DNA of 48,054 bases, taken from NCBI GenBank assembly GCA_002842655.1, contig PHDP01000005.1, forward strand, positions 1 to 48,054, read 5' to 3'. Of this stretch, positions 7,386-16,341 are shown in pieces (within the stretch, counting starts at the first letter, position 1; each line of letters opens with the position of its first letter). This DNA comes from Bacteroidetes bacterium HGW-Bacteroidetes-14 (GTDB lineage: Bacteria > Bacteroidota > Bacteroidia > Bacteroidales > UBA932). The position numbers were made by a program, and so were the translations under genes. Under the pieces are notes generated by a model that did no database searches, was not told the origin of the DNA, and saw only the letters and a program-made list of their open reading frames with translations.

Positions 7386-7844
7386 TTATGCAGGGATTGC
7401 AAGGAATGCTGCAGCAAATGCAAGAATTGCATAAAGCTCAGGGAATACAGCTAGAATCAGAGTTTTTCCGAATACATCCTGACCATTACCCATTTCAACG
7501 ATACCGTTTGCAACAAGTGAAGCCTGCTTAAGGGCAGAGAAATATCCTACGATACCAAGACCAAGACCAACTGCGAAGATTGCAAAACCTTGACCAAGTG
7601 AAAGAACAGGCATTTCGAGCAACCTGTTCAGCATAAGGAAGAAGCCTGCAAATCCGTAAAGACCCTGAGTTGAGGGAAGCGCACAAAGAATCATAGATGA
7701 ACCGAAAATGTCCGGATTCTTCTTTAAGGCACCAATAGTAGCGTTACCACCCATGGTAACTCCGATTGTACTGCCGATGCAAGATACAGCAAGCATTACG
7801 CCCATGCCAACATAGGCAAGTGTCAATGGTAATAATTGTTCCAT
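7386..7844 (-). CDS. ntpK: V-type ATPase subunit K (membrane rotor ring proteolipid)
   Basis: A 152-residue proteolipid made of two tandem helical hairpins (four membrane helices). The first hairpin has no acidic residue, with LPSTQGLYGF at 56-65. The second carries the ion-binding glutamate in FPELYAI (Glu136). The residues that bind sodium in Enterococcus hirae NtpK (Leu61, Thr64, Gln65, Tyr68, Gln110, Glu139) have counterparts here at Leu56, Thr59, Gln60, Tyr63, Gln107 and Glu136. This predicts sodium rather than proton transport. It is the last gene of the E-DUF2764-A-B-D-I-K operon and is followed by a strong terminator. The family is sure; ion choice is an inference from the ligand set. 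Confidence 0.93.
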   Translation of the reverse strand: MEQLLPLTLAYVGMGVMLAVSCIGSTIGVTMGGNATIGALKKNPDIFGSSMILCALPSTQGLYGFAGFFLMLNRLLEMPVLSLGQGFAIFAVGLGLGIVGYFSALKQASLVANGIVEMGNGQDVFGKTLILAVFPELYAILAFAAAFLAIPA

Positions 7845-7876
7845 AATTTTAAGTGTTTATTGTTGTTATTAATTAA

Positions 7877-9676
7877 TTACTGATTTTTTGCAAGAGGGCG
7901 GAAGGCCTTTCCGCCTCCTCCAAATCCTGCATTTTTATAAAACTCTACAAAAGTAAGACGCATAGGGTGCACAAATGCTCCCAGGCTCGACAGCAGCAAA
8001 ACTGCAGTGTGACCAATAAGAAGCATGAGACCTGTAAAGAACCATCCAATGTATGGAATACCCGACATGTTCATTGCAACGGAGTTTACAACCATTCCAA
8101 GAATTCCTCCGGCAGTACCAAGTCCAAAGAGACGTATGTATGATAGCATGTCTCCAAAGATTCCTGTTATGTCGTAAAGTGCAAAAGTTCCCTTGAGCAT
8201 TCTTGATATAATATTTCCTTCAGTGGATGAGAAGAATATTATCAATGCAAGTCCAAGGTAACCAATATAGTTTACAAAGGCCGGAACTACAAGCTCAGGA
8301 AGCATTGTACCGGCATAGGCAAGTGATGCCCATATAATTACAATAGACCAGCCGATATTATGCATACCATGCTGCCATCCTTTGCGTATCATTGAGTCAA
8401 TGGCATTTACCATTCTTGCAAATACTATCTGGAAGAGACCAAAAATAATCGCAAACCAGAACATCTTGATATCTGTAAAGAAAAATCCCTTAACAGCATC
8501 AGGTACCGGGAATATCTCTCCGATTTTTGCTCCAAAGAATACCCCGTTTAACATTGGCATAATGAATGAACCAAGTCCAAGCAACTGGATGAGTGTAAGA
8601 TATCCTTTCATTGAAGGCATCTTAAACTTACCTATTGTTCCGGCAAGAATCAGCACAAGCCCGTATCCCATGTCTCCAAGACAAAGTCCAAAGAAGAGCA
8701 TATAGAACGGGGCAAAATATGGAGTGAGATCAAGCTCGCCGTACTTTGGCAGCATGTATAACTCACCTATTGGTTCAAAGAGTCTTGTAAAGAAGGTGTT
8801 TTTAAGCTTAATAGGAGGATTGTCCTCAACAACGGCATCCTCTTCAATGTAGTATACCTCAGTTGTTTTAAGAAAATCTGCCATCTGATCCTTTGCAGCA
8901 GCCGGGGCAAATCCGGTCATTACGCAAATTGTTCCCTCTGCCTCCTTAATAGATGAAGAACTAGCCAGATATAAATCAAGTGCCTCTTTTTCTGCCGACA
9001 CTCCATTTTCCAGGTATTCAATTTTTGAAAGAAGAGCTGCCAGAGTGGCATTGTTTTCTGCAATTCTTAACCTCAGTTCATCAATTTTTGAATCAATCAG
9101 ATGATAGGAGAGTGCTGGAAACTTATTCTCGGGATATTTGAAACGAAGCTCTTCACCTTTTGGTAAAAGTATGGTGAAATAACATTTTCCCTTATCTCTG
9201 GAAATAATGTGCAGCAGATATTCTTTTTCCCACTCTTCGTTGAAATTTGTCTCGGATATTGCATAGAAATGCATGGTGTATCCAAGATTTTCAACCTTTT
9301 TGATATCCTCCCTGTCGAAAATTCCCCACGGAAGAGCCTCTTCTCTCTCCCTCTGAAGTGATTTCTCCTCTGCGCTCCATGCTTCGCGGTTTTCCAGAAG
9401 TTTTTCGGCCTTCTGTAAAACAGTTAATGGAGATTCAACATCTGTCACAGGCAGTACAGCAGGCGCAATTTCTGCAAGTTGTTCTTTAAGATTTGATAGG
9501 TTCTTGATTGCAGCAGAATATCTGGCAATCAGATCAAACATCTCTCTGGAGTGTGCGTCAACAGCCTTGTTTTCTCTCGTAATATCCACCATTCCAAGTT
9601 CCTGAACCTTTGAAAGAAAAGATTCGGTCTCTTTATGAAAGACAATAAACGAATATTTGGTCATCTTTGTTATCAT
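7877..9676 (-). CDS. ntpI: V-type ATPase subunit I (membrane stator, a-subunit equivalent)
   Basis: A 599-residue protein with a cytoplasmic N-terminal half (residues 1 to about 290), predicted coiled coil around 35-115 and 200-235, followed by a membrane half with about seven to eight helices (from ELDLTPYFAPFYMLFFGLCLG onward, broken near 314-334). The C-terminal helices contain SYIRLFGLGTAGG, with the conserved arginine expected to face the ring glutamate during ion transfer. It begins 4 bases inside the ntpD stop region (overlap 9673-9676), so the two are translationally coupled. The size is shorter than archaeal subunit I (about 650), as usual for this bacterial subgroup. Confidence 0.92.
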   Translation of the reverse strand: MITKMTKYSFIVFHKETESFLSKVQELGMVDITRENKAVDAHSREMFDLIARYSAAIKNLSNLKEQLAEIAPAVLPVTDVESPLTVLQKAEKLLENREAWSAEEKSLQREREEALPWGIFDREDIKKVENLGYTMHFYAISETNFNEEWEKEYLLHIISRDKGKCYFTILLPKGEELRFKYPENKFPALSYHLIDSKIDELRLRIAENNATLAALLSKIEYLENGVSAEKEALDLYLASSSSIKEAEGTICVMTGFAPAAAKDQMADFLKTTEVYYIEEDAVVEDNPPIKLKNTFFTRLFEPIGELYMLPKYGELDLTPYFAPFYMLFFGLCLGDMGYGLVLILAGTIGKFKMPSMKGYLTLIQLLGLGSFIMPMLNGVFFGAKIGEIFPVPDAVKGFFFTDIKMFWFAIIFGLFQIVFARMVNAIDSMIRKGWQHGMHNIGWSIVIIWASLAYAGTMLPELVVPAFVNYIGYLGLALIIFFSSTEGNIISRMLKGTFALYDITGIFGDMLSYIRLFGLGTAGGILGMVVNSVAMNMSGIPYIGWFFTGLMLLIGHTAVLLLSSLGAFVHPMRLTFVEFYKNAGFGGGGKAFRPLAKNQ

Positions 9677-10275
9677 ACCGCAGCCACCTCCTGTTGTTGT
9701 CTGGTTTTAACGATTTTCTGAGAGGCTTTGGACAGGTTCTCCTCATCCTCCATAAATCGTTTAATTTTGAGAATAGCCTCCTTATATCCGGGAATCTGAA
9801 CCTTTTCGTACAGATTCACCTTCTGGGTAGTCTTTTTACGGGCAAATTCAAGCAGCATCATCTTTTCTGAATAGATCTCAGACTCGATACCAAGCTGGGC
9901 AAGTTGCTGGAGGATCTTTACTCCGTCTCCGTACCAGAGGGGTTTTGTGAAGAGATTATAGGGCTTCACTTCATAAATGACCTCTTTAAGGGCAGGAGTT
10001 TTAATCCCGGCAATTTTTACTGTCTCAAGAACCACATCTTTAACTGTGATGAGCCCCGGCTCAAATTCGTTCCACAGCCCTGCAAGGTAGTTGTATGATT
10101 TCAAAGATGAGGCCAGTTGATCCAACAGCTCGTCTGAGCGCTTTTTTGCCCTCTTTACCTCCATTCGCAAAGCTGACTCTTTATTCTTAAGAGTAGGGAG
10201 CGCATTTGTGCGGACCTTCAGCTGCTTGTTGAGATCGTTAAGGGATGTTTTATTGAATTGGAATTTTATAGCCAT
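9673..10275 (-). CDS. ntpD: V-type ATPase subunit D (central rotor shaft)
   Basis: A 200-residue, largely helical protein beginning FQFNKTSLNDLNKQLKVR and ending with a long basic helix (ENLSKASQKIVKTRQQQ). The pattern is an antiparallel coiled coil with long helices at both ends, as in NtpD, which forms the rotating shaft inside the A3B3 head. It follows ntpB by 9 bases and overlaps ntpI. No separate subunit F, which normally binds D in the shaft, is present in the operon. Confidence 0.9.
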   Translation of the reverse strand: MAIKFQFNKTSLNDLNKQLKVRTNALPTLKNKESALRMEVKRAKKRSDELLDQLASSLKSYNYLAGLWNEFEPGLITVKDVVLETVKIAGIKTPALKEVIYEVKPYNLFTKPLWYGDGVKILQQLAQLGIESEIYSEKMMLLEFARKKTTQKVNLYEKVQIPGYKEAILKIKRFMEDEENLSKASQKIVKTRQQQEVAAV

Positions 10276-10284
10276 AATTGAAAT

Positions 10285-11607
10285 CTATGCTTTTTTCCAG
10301 TATCTGTTCAGGATTTCTTCCTTTACACTTAGTTCTTCCCTTGTAAAATATGTTGCAAACAATTCCCAGGCTGTGTCCAGCATCTGGGTAGTGTTAATAT
10401 TAACATCAATAGCAAGAAGTCTTGTAGAGTACGCTTTTGCATAATCAAGACAACGCATGTCGTAATCACTCAGGTCAAAACCATTTTCCAGTTTTGTCTT
10501 GGCATTTGCAGCATCTGCATAGAGTCTTACCGCTGCATTCATAACATGGTTATGATCTTCACGGGTTTTCTTTCCAATAACCAGTTGTTTCAGACGAGAG
10601 AGAGAACGGAACGGGTCAACAATAACCTTTCCGGTATCTGAATCGGCCCTGAGGAACAGCTGTCCCTCTGTGATATAACCGGTGTTGTCAGGAATAGCGT
10701 GGGTTATATCCCCGCCGCTGAGTGTTGTTACGGCAATAATAGTAATAGAACCGCCGGAAGGAAGCTGTACTGCCTTCTCGTATATTTTTGCAAGGTCTGA
10801 ATAGAGTGAACCGGGCATTGAGTCCTTTGAAGGAATCTGGTCCATACGGTTACTAACGATACTCAGCGCATCTGCATAGAGAGTCATGTCTGTGAGCAGA
10901 ACTAGAACCTTCTCATTTTTGTCCACAGCAAAGTATTCGGCAGCAGTAAGAGCCATGTCCGGAATGAGCAGACGCTCAACAGGAGGCTGTTCAGTTGTAT
11001 TCACAAAGCTGATAATTTTGTTGAGTGCACCGGCATTTTCAAACATCTGCTTGAAGTAGAGGTAGTCGTCATTTGTAAGACCCATACCTCCGAGGATGAT
11101 TTTATCAACATCTGCCTTGAGGGCAACCTGAGCCATAACCTGGTTGTAAGGCTGGTCCGGGTCGGCGAAGAAAGGAATTTTCTGTCCTGATACCAGAGTA
11201 TTATTCAGGTCAATACCTGCAATACCTGTTGGAATAATTTCAGAAGGCTGTTTTCTTCTGAAAGGGTTCACAGAGGGGCCTCCAATATACCTTCTCTCTC
11301 CCTCTACAGGAGGTTTGTTGTCGATAGGCTGTCCGAATGAGTTGAAGAATCTGCCGGCCAGGTCGTCGCTGACATTGAGCGCAGGTGGTTCCCCAAAGAA
11401 GACAACTTCTGCGTTGGTGGCAATACCGTCTGTTCCTTCAAATACCTGGAGTGTTACTAGGTCTTCCTTGATTTTTACAACCTGTGCCAGTCTGCCGGCA
11501 ACTGTTGCGAGCTCTTCATTTGCCACGCCGGAAGCGCGAAGAGAAATTGTGGCTTTTGTTATGGCCTCAAGTTTTGTGTATATCTTCTGAAATGCTTTAG
11601 TTGCCAT
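10285..11607 (-). CDS. ntpB: V-type ATPase subunit B (non-catalytic nucleotide-binding subunit)
   Basis: A 440-residue protein of the regulatory B type. It has FNSFGQPIDNKPP and RRYIGGPSVNPFRRKQPSEIIPTGI before the position where a P-loop would stand. Instead of GxxxxGKT it has VSGQKIPFFADPDQPYNQ, so it lacks a Walker A motif, as expected for non-catalytic B subunits. VLVLLTDMTLYADAL and SDLAKIYEKA are also family-typical. It alternates with subunit A in the cytoplasmic head. The start overlaps the end of ntpA by 11 bases. Confidence 0.95.
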   Translation of the reverse strand: MATKAFQKIYTKLEAITKATISLRASGVANEELATVAGRLAQVVKIKEDLVTLQVFEGTDGIATNAEVVFFGEPPALNVSDDLAGRFFNSFGQPIDNKPPVEGERRYIGGPSVNPFRRKQPSEIIPTGIAGIDLNNTLVSGQKIPFFADPDQPYNQVMAQVALKADVDKIILGGMGLTNDDYLYFKQMFENAGALNKIISFVNTTEQPPVERLLIPDMALTAAEYFAVDKNEKVLVLLTDMTLYADALSIVSNRMDQIPSKDSMPGSLYSDLAKIYEKAVQLPSGGSITIIAVTTLSGGDITHAIPDNTGYITEGQLFLRADSDTGKVIVDPFRSLSRLKQLVIGKKTREDHNHVMNAAVRLYADAANAKTKLENGFDLSDYDMRCLDYAKAYSTRLLAIDVNINTTQMLDTAWELFATYFTREELSVKEEILNRYWKKA

Positions 11608-13348
11608 TGCCTAGTTCTTTTTTAAGTTGTACCAGATAGTTGTTGAAGTCTGCGCTTTGAAACTCTGAGTAGTTCATCTGGCGCATAGTGTTTATTATCT
11701 TTTTGTAGTAGTTTGCACACTCTTCAAAAGTGTCAAAGTCTGTATCAGTTTCACAGATATCTATAACCAGGTTATACATGAACTTTTGTCTTTCCAGCGG
11801 TGAAGACTGGTCAATCTTGTCATATGCATCCTGCTGAAGTATAATGAAGTCAAGCAGTTCAGACTTCCAGTACCTTGTGTGGTACTCAACAGGTACACCA
11901 TCGTCACCAAGAATGTTAATCTGATCGTATGCCTCTTTTCCTCTGAGTGCAATATTTTTTCCCTTGAAAACCTTCTCTACCCAGTCTTCGCTGATTCTCT
12001 TCTTAAGGTCCTCAACAATTTCGGGATATTCAAGGTACTTTGAGTATGAATCCAGCGGGTCAACAGCAGGATATCTCTTTCTGTCTGCACGGTTCTGGGA
12101 AAGAGCATAAAAACATCTTGCAGCCTTTTTTGTAGACTCGGTTACAGGTTCCTTAAGGTTACCGCCGGCAGGTGAAACTGTTCCGATAAAAGTAACTGAT
12201 CCTGTCTTCCCGTTAACCAGGTTTACAATACCTGCCCTTGCATAGAAACTCGATATGATTGCAGGAAGGTCCATAGGGAATGCATCTGCTCCCGGAAGCT
12301 CCTCCATTCTGTTTGACATCTCCCTCAGAGCCTGAGCCCAGCGTGATGTTGAGTCGGCAAGAAGAAGTACTTTAAGTCCCATTGAACGATAATACTCACC
12401 AATGGTCATAGCTGTGTAAACTGAAGCCTCACGCGCTGCAACTGGCATGTTGGAAGTGTTGCAGATAATGGTTGTTCTCTCCATTAGTTTTCTTCCGGTT
12501 CTTGGGTCAATAAGTTCAGGAAACTCAGTAAAGATTTCCACAACCTCATTTGCACGCTCTCCGCAGGCTGCAACAATAATTACATCGGCCTCTGCCTGTT
12601 TGGAAATTGCATGCTGAAGAACTGTTTTACCACAGCCGAACGGACCGGGAATAAATCCTGTACCGCCCTCTGCTATTGGATTAAATGTGTCTATTGTACG
12701 GACACCTGTCTCCATTATCCGGTAAGGTCTCGGTTTATCGTTATATGCAGTGATTGCAACCTTAACAGGCCATTTCTGCATCATTGTAATCTTTTTCTCT
12801 TCTCCGTTTTCGTCAGTAATAACTGCGATTGTGTCAGTTACCTTGTATTTACCTGCCGGAGAAACGCTTTTTACGGTGAATTCTCCTTTCAGGCTAAAAG
12901 GCACCATGATTTTGTGGGGAAGCCAGCCCTCCTTAACCTCACCAATCCAGTCGGCTGCCACAACTGTGTCACCCGCTTTTGCGACCGGTACGAAGTCCCA
13001 CTCTTTTTCCAGATCAAGAGGCAATGTGTATTCGCCTCTTTTCAGAAAGACACCCTCCATTGTTTCGAGGTTGTTTTGCAGTCCGTCGTAGTTACTTGAA
13101 AGAATTCCGGGGCCGAGTGTTACCTCAAGCATGTGTCCCTGAAATTCAGCCTCATCACCAACTTTAAGACCACGTGTACTTTCGTAAACCTGAACAAACG
13201 CATTGCTCCCGGTTACCTTGATAACCTCGGCCATGAGTTTTGTGCCGCCCAGGTCTATAAAACAGATTTCGTTCTGGGAAACGGGACCGTCAACCTCTAT
13301 AGTTACAAGGTTTGCTATGATCCCTTTTACTTTTCCTCTGGTTTTCAT
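11597..13348 (-). CDS. ntpA: V-type ATPase subunit A (catalytic)
   Basis: A 583-residue catalytic subunit. The N-terminal beta barrel covers about 1-70, followed by the non-homologous bulge insert, then the P-loop GPFGCGKT at 235-242. GERANEV follows near 264, LLADSTSRWAQALREMS near 335, and LPGADAFPMDLP near 355. These are all hallmarks of V/A-type A subunits. It hydrolyses or makes ATP, coupled to ion flow through the K ring. No intein is present: the P-loop region is uninterrupted. It lies 22 bases downstream of the DUF2764 gene. Confidence 0.97.
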   Translation of the reverse strand: MKTRGKVKGIIANLVTIEVDGPVSQNEICFIDLGGTKLMAEVIKVTGSNAFVQVYESTRGLKVGDEAEFQGHMLEVTLGPGILSSNYDGLQNNLETMEGVFLKRGEYTLPLDLEKEWDFVPVAKAGDTVVAADWIGEVKEGWLPHKIMVPFSLKGEFTVKSVSPAGKYKVTDTIAVITDENGEEKKITMMQKWPVKVAITAYNDKPRPYRIMETGVRTIDTFNPIAEGGTGFIPGPFGCGKTVLQHAISKQAEADVIIVAACGERANEVVEIFTEFPELIDPRTGRKLMERTTIICNTSNMPVAAREASVYTAMTIGEYYRSMGLKVLLLADSTSRWAQALREMSNRMEELPGADAFPMDLPAIISSFYARAGIVNLVNGKTGSVTFIGTVSPAGGNLKEPVTESTKKAARCFYALSQNRADRKRYPAVDPLDSYSKYLEYPEIVEDLKKRISEDWVEKVFKGKNIALRGKEAYDQINILGDDGVPVEYHTRYWKSELLDFIILQQDAYDKIDQSSPLERQKFMYNLVIDICETDTDFDTFEECANYYKKIINTMRQMNYSEFQSADFNNYLVQLKKELGNGN

Positions 13349-13370
13349 ATCGATTTTTAAATTTTTTCTC

Positions 13371-14015
13371 TTAAGAATTCGGTTCCTCTTTTTTGTAAGT
13401 GCTTCTCACCTCATCTACAAGTTTACGGAAGAGTTCTGCTCCCACCTTTTTGTCGAGAGAGTCCCATCTTCTTATAATCATGAGTTTTGTTATGAAACAA
13501 AGGAGGTAGTCGATGTCGAAATAATTGAATGTGGTAATATCAGATGCCTTTCTCCAGCGCATCAGGTCAATGTTCTGTTCCCTGTCAAGAATATTGCTGC
13601 CGCCTAAAATTGTAAAGAGTTTAGCTGAGTCTTCAAAAAACTCAGAGGCTCCAAAATCGGTACCTCTGCCTGTCAGCAAAGCATCAACAAGCGGGCCATC
13701 TCCGATTATGTAGTCAGAAGCATCGGTCTGATTTGTTCTTGCAACATATGCAACCTGAATGTTCCTCAGATCCAGATCGAATCTGAAGTACTCCCGGAGA
13801 AACCGGTTTCTGGACTTGAATACACCTCTGTAGAAATGGGCTGTGAGATTTTTTCCCTCGAGGCCAAAGAGAAGCCAGTCAAGATAGCGCTTGTCTCTGG
13901 CAGGCATATTTTCTGATACCTGTCTGAGGATTGCATCGATATCATAGCTGCTCTTTTCAAAGTCCGGAATCAGATCCGGAAGTCCCGCGATGACATAAGG
14001 ATAGTTTTTCATCAC
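13371..14015 (-). CDS. DUF2764 protein in the V-ATPase operon (candidate subunit C replacement)
   Basis: A 214-residue soluble protein beginning MMKNYPYVIAGLPDLIPDF, which matches DUF2764 proteins found at this place in Bacteroidota and Chlamydia-type V-ATPase operons. It sits between subunits E and A, where archaeal operons encode subunit C, and overlaps the E stop codon by one base. Helical segments such as DWLLFGLEGKN and DIDYLLCFITKLMIIRRW recall the all-helical C subunit, which docks the central shaft onto the membrane ring. Equivalence to C is inferred from position, size and helix content and is not demonstrated here. Confidence 0.8.
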   Translation of the reverse strand: MMKNYPYVIAGLPDLIPDFEKSSYDIDAILRQVSENMPARDKRYLDWLLFGLEGKNLTAHFYRGVFKSRNRFLREYFRFDLDLRNIQVAYVARTNQTDASDYIIGDGPLVDALLTGRGTDFGASEFFEDSAKLFTILGGSNILDREQNIDLMRWRKASDITTFNYFDIDYLLCFITKLMIIRRWDSLDKKVGAELFRKLVDEVRSTYKKEEPNS

Positions 14016-14629
14016 TATTCAGTAAATAAAAACTCACGGGTTTTTGGTTTGAGGTACTCACTGAAAAGCTGTTGCAAATCTTTGTCTGTAAAGCTTATGT
14101 GGTAGCCTTCATTTTTGGGGCCAATCTTGAATCCGTTTTGAAGTTTTTTGTCAAAACTTACCTCTATTCCGGCATTAAGTTGTTTTGATATTTCGTTCTG
14201 AATAAATGCCTCCAGCTCTGTGCGCTTGTTCTCAGGAAGGAGCAAAGACAACGATACTGAATCACTTCCCCTGGGATTGAATGATGCAATAGCTGTTGAA
14301 ATAAGTTCCTTAAGGAGGGTACCGCTCTCAGTAACTGCCGAGATAGGTTTGTTGACAGAATTTGAAATAAGGGTGTTCTCAATCTGATTCTTGATTGTTG
14401 TCAGACTCTGTCTGAAAGCCATCTTGATTTCACTCTCCACCTTGTGTTTAATGTCACCAGCTTCGCGGGTAGCTTCGGCTATGATTTTGCCGGATTCCTC
14501 GCGTGCATTTGAAATAATTTCAGCCGCCTCTTTCTTTGCTTTGGCAATCATATCGTCGGCTTCCTGTTTTCCCTTAGACAAACCTTCATTGTACAGTTTG
14601 TCTGTAAGCTCTTGCAACTTGTTTTGCAT
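14015..14629 (-). CDS. ntpE: V-type ATPase subunit E (peripheral stalk)
   Basis: A 204-residue protein starting MQNKLQELTDKLYNEGL. The first 100 residues are a charged alanine-rich helix (KKEAAEIISNAREESGKIIAEA) typical of the E subunit stalk, followed by a globular C-terminal domain. Together with a G/H partner, E normally forms the peripheral stalk, but no G/H gene is found in this operon. It is the first gene of the operon, 25 bases after a -7 box and downstream of the terminator of the preceding decarboxylase operon. Confidence 0.88.
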   Translation of the reverse strand: MQNKLQELTDKLYNEGLSKGKQEADDMIAKAKKEAAEIISNAREESGKIIAEATREAGDIKHKVESEIKMAFRQSLTTIKNQIENTLISNSVNKPISAVTESGTLLKELISTAIASFNPRGSDSVSLSLLLPENKRTELEAFIQNEISKQLNAGIEVSFDKKLQNGFKIGPKNEGYHISFTDKDLQQLFSEYLKPKTREFLFTE

Positions 14630-14654
14630 ACCGTGTCAATTATTGTGAATTAGG

Positions 14655-14662
14655 CAAAGATA
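14655..14662 (-). promoter_or_regulatory. -7 box of the V-type ATPase operon
   Basis: Minus-strand TATCTTTG (14662-14655) fits TAnnTTTG. It lies 25 bases before the ntpE ATG and directly after the decarboxylase operon terminator. The -33 region is T-rich with no exact TTTG. Confidence 0.65.
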
Positions 14663-14674
14663 GAAAAAAATACG

Positions 14675-14703
14675 AAAAAAGCACCCCGGAGGGTGCTTTT
14701 TTT
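14675..14703 (-). terminator. Terminator of the methylmalonyl-CoA decarboxylase operon
   Basis: AAAAAAGCACCC (14675-14686), four-base loop CGGA, then GGGTGCTTTTTTT (14691-14703). With A and T tracts on both sides, it works on the minus strand after mmdB, whose stop is 39 bases upstream. It separates this operon from the V-ATPase operon. Confidence 0.9.
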
Positions 14704-14741
14704 ATAAAAATATGTTTCGATACAAAATCTACTTGCTTTCG

Positions 14742-15902
14742 CTATGAAAGGAATCCTAACAGGATACCTGCAGCAACAGCACTTCCAATTACACCTGCCA
14801 CATTCGGGCCCATCGCGTGCATGAGAAGGTAGTTGGTTTTGTCATATTCCAGACCAATCAGGTTTGAAACCCTGGCCGAATCCGGAACGGCAGAAACACC
14901 TGCGTTACCAATCAGAGGGTTAATCTTGTTACCATCTTTAAGGAATATATTGATAAGCTTCACAAAAAGTACACCGCCTGCTGTTGCAATAACAAACGAG
15001 AGGGCACCAAGAGCGAAGATATATACGGATTTAACCTGCAGGAACTTGTCTGCCTGAGTTGAGCAACCAACAGTTACACCAATCAGGATAGTGATTACGT
15101 CAATCAGTGGTCCCCTTGCAGTTTCGGCCAGACGGCGGGTAACGCCACTCTCCTTAAGAAGGTTACCAAAGAATAGCATACCCAGCAGCGGAAGACCAGA
15201 TGGTACAATAAATGCGGTCATCAGGAATCCTACAATAGGGAATATCTTTTTCTCTGTCTGAGAAACAGCTCTTGGCGGCTTCATCCTGATAAGTCTCTCC
15301 TTGTTTGTAGTGAAGAGTCTCATTACAGGAGGCTGAATAACAGGAACCAGAGCCATGTATGAGTATGCAGATACTGCAATTGCACCCATAAGATCCGGAG
15401 CAAGTCTTGAAGAGAGGAAGATAGCAGTAGGGCCGTCGGCACCACCGATTATACCTATTGCACCAGCCTCTGACGCAGAGAATCCAAGAAGCAGAGCAAT
15501 AGCATATGCACCAAAGATACCCAGCTGAGCTGCTGCACCAATAAGTAAAAGCTTAGGATTGGATATCAGAGCAGAGAAGTCGGTCATTGCACCAATTCCA
15601 AGGAAAATCAGAGGTGGATACCAGCCCTGCTGAACACCCTGATAAAGGATGTTAAGTACTGAGCCCTCTTCGTATACACCTACACTAAGTCCCGGGAAAA
15701 GCGGAATGTTTCCGATAATAATACCAAATCCAATCGGAACCAGAAGCAGCGGCTCCCAGTCCTTTTTGATAGCAAGATAAATGAACACAAGTCCAATTGC
15801 AATCATAAGGATGTGCCCCCAGGTGGCATTGGCAAATCCTGTGTATTGAAGGAATTGAGTCAGGTTATCGAGCAACAGTGAAAATACGCCTTTGTTTTCC
15901 AT
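14742..15902 (-). CDS. mmdB: Sodium-translocating decarboxylase beta subunit (OadB/MmdB family)
   Basis: A 386-residue, very hydrophobic protein with about nine membrane segments. Key motifs are IGIIGGADGPTAIF (the aspartate that takes part in Na+ transport in OadB), YSYMALVPVIQPPVMR, and NPLIGNAGVSAVPDSARVSN near the C-terminus with the conserved Asn, Gly, Ser and Arg. It decarboxylates carboxybiotin held on the carrier protein and moves sodium outward across the inner membrane. The start is 1 base from the biotin carrier stop, and the gene is the last of the epimerase-decarboxylase operon. Confidence 0.95.
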   Translation of the reverse strand: MENKGVFSLLLDNLTQFLQYTGFANATWGHILMIAIGLVFIYLAIKKDWEPLLLVPIGFGIIIGNIPLFPGLSVGVYEEGSVLNILYQGVQQGWYPPLIFLGIGAMTDFSALISNPKLLLIGAAAQLGIFGAYAIALLLGFSASEAGAIGIIGGADGPTAIFLSSRLAPDLMGAIAVSAYSYMALVPVIQPPVMRLFTTNKERLIRMKPPRAVSQTEKKIFPIVGFLMTAFIVPSGLPLLGMLFFGNLLKESGVTRRLAETARGPLIDVITILIGVTVGCSTQADKFLQVKSVYIFALGALSFVIATAGGVLFVKLINIFLKDGNKINPLIGNAGVSAVPDSARVSNLIGLEYDKTNYLLMHAMGPNVAGVIGSAVAAGILLGFLS

Positions 15903-15903
15903 C

Positions 15904-16320
15904 TTATCCGATAATTATTAGCGGAGCCCCCTCCAGTACGGAGTCACCTTTGTTAGCTTTAATGGATACAATTTTGCCGTCTGCGCTTGCTTCAATCACG
16001 TTCTCCATCTTCATCGCCTCAAGCACCATCAGCTTCTGACCTCTTTTAACATCGTCTCCCTCTTTTACGGTCACTTCAAGGATTACACCAGGAAGTGGAG
16101 ATGAGACTACAGTCTCAGAACCGCTAGCAACCGGTTTTGCAACTGTTGCATTTACCTGAGCAGGTTTGTTAGGTTTGGCAATAACCTGTTTTTTTGCAGG
16201 TCTGTCAATCTCTACCTTGAAAGGTATTCCGTTAACCTCAACCTCTGCAAATGTATCGTCAATATCATTTACGGTAACTGCATAATCGTTGCCGTTAATT
16301 TTCAGTTTGTATTCTTTCAT
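15904..16320 (-). CDS. mmdC: Biotin carboxyl carrier protein of methylmalonyl-CoA decarboxylase
   Basis: A 138-residue protein. The C-terminal biotinyl domain (about 70-138) carries the EAMKMEN motif, with the biotinylated lysine at residue 104. It is joined to an N-terminal domain of about 40 residues by a lysine/proline/alanine/valine-rich linker (AKKQVIAKPNKPAQVNAT...). It shuttles the carboxyl group from the alpha subunit MmdA to the membrane beta subunit. The gene is between the lamin-tail/OadG gene and mmdB, with gaps of 21 and 1 bases. Confidence 0.95.
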   Translation of the reverse strand: MKEYKLKINGNDYAVTVNDIDDTFAEVEVNGIPFKVEIDRPAKKQVIAKPNKPAQVNATVAKPVASGSETVVSSPLPGVILEVTVKEGDDVKRGQKLMVLEAMKMENVIEASADGKIVSIKANKGDSVLEGAPLIIIG

Positions 16321-16341
16321 AACATTAAGAACTTTTAATAA

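Noticed and set aside
12611-13099. 162-codon plus-strand open frame opposite ntpA
   Set aside because: It is antisense to the strongly conserved catalytic subunit and has a cysteine-rich, low-plausibility translation.
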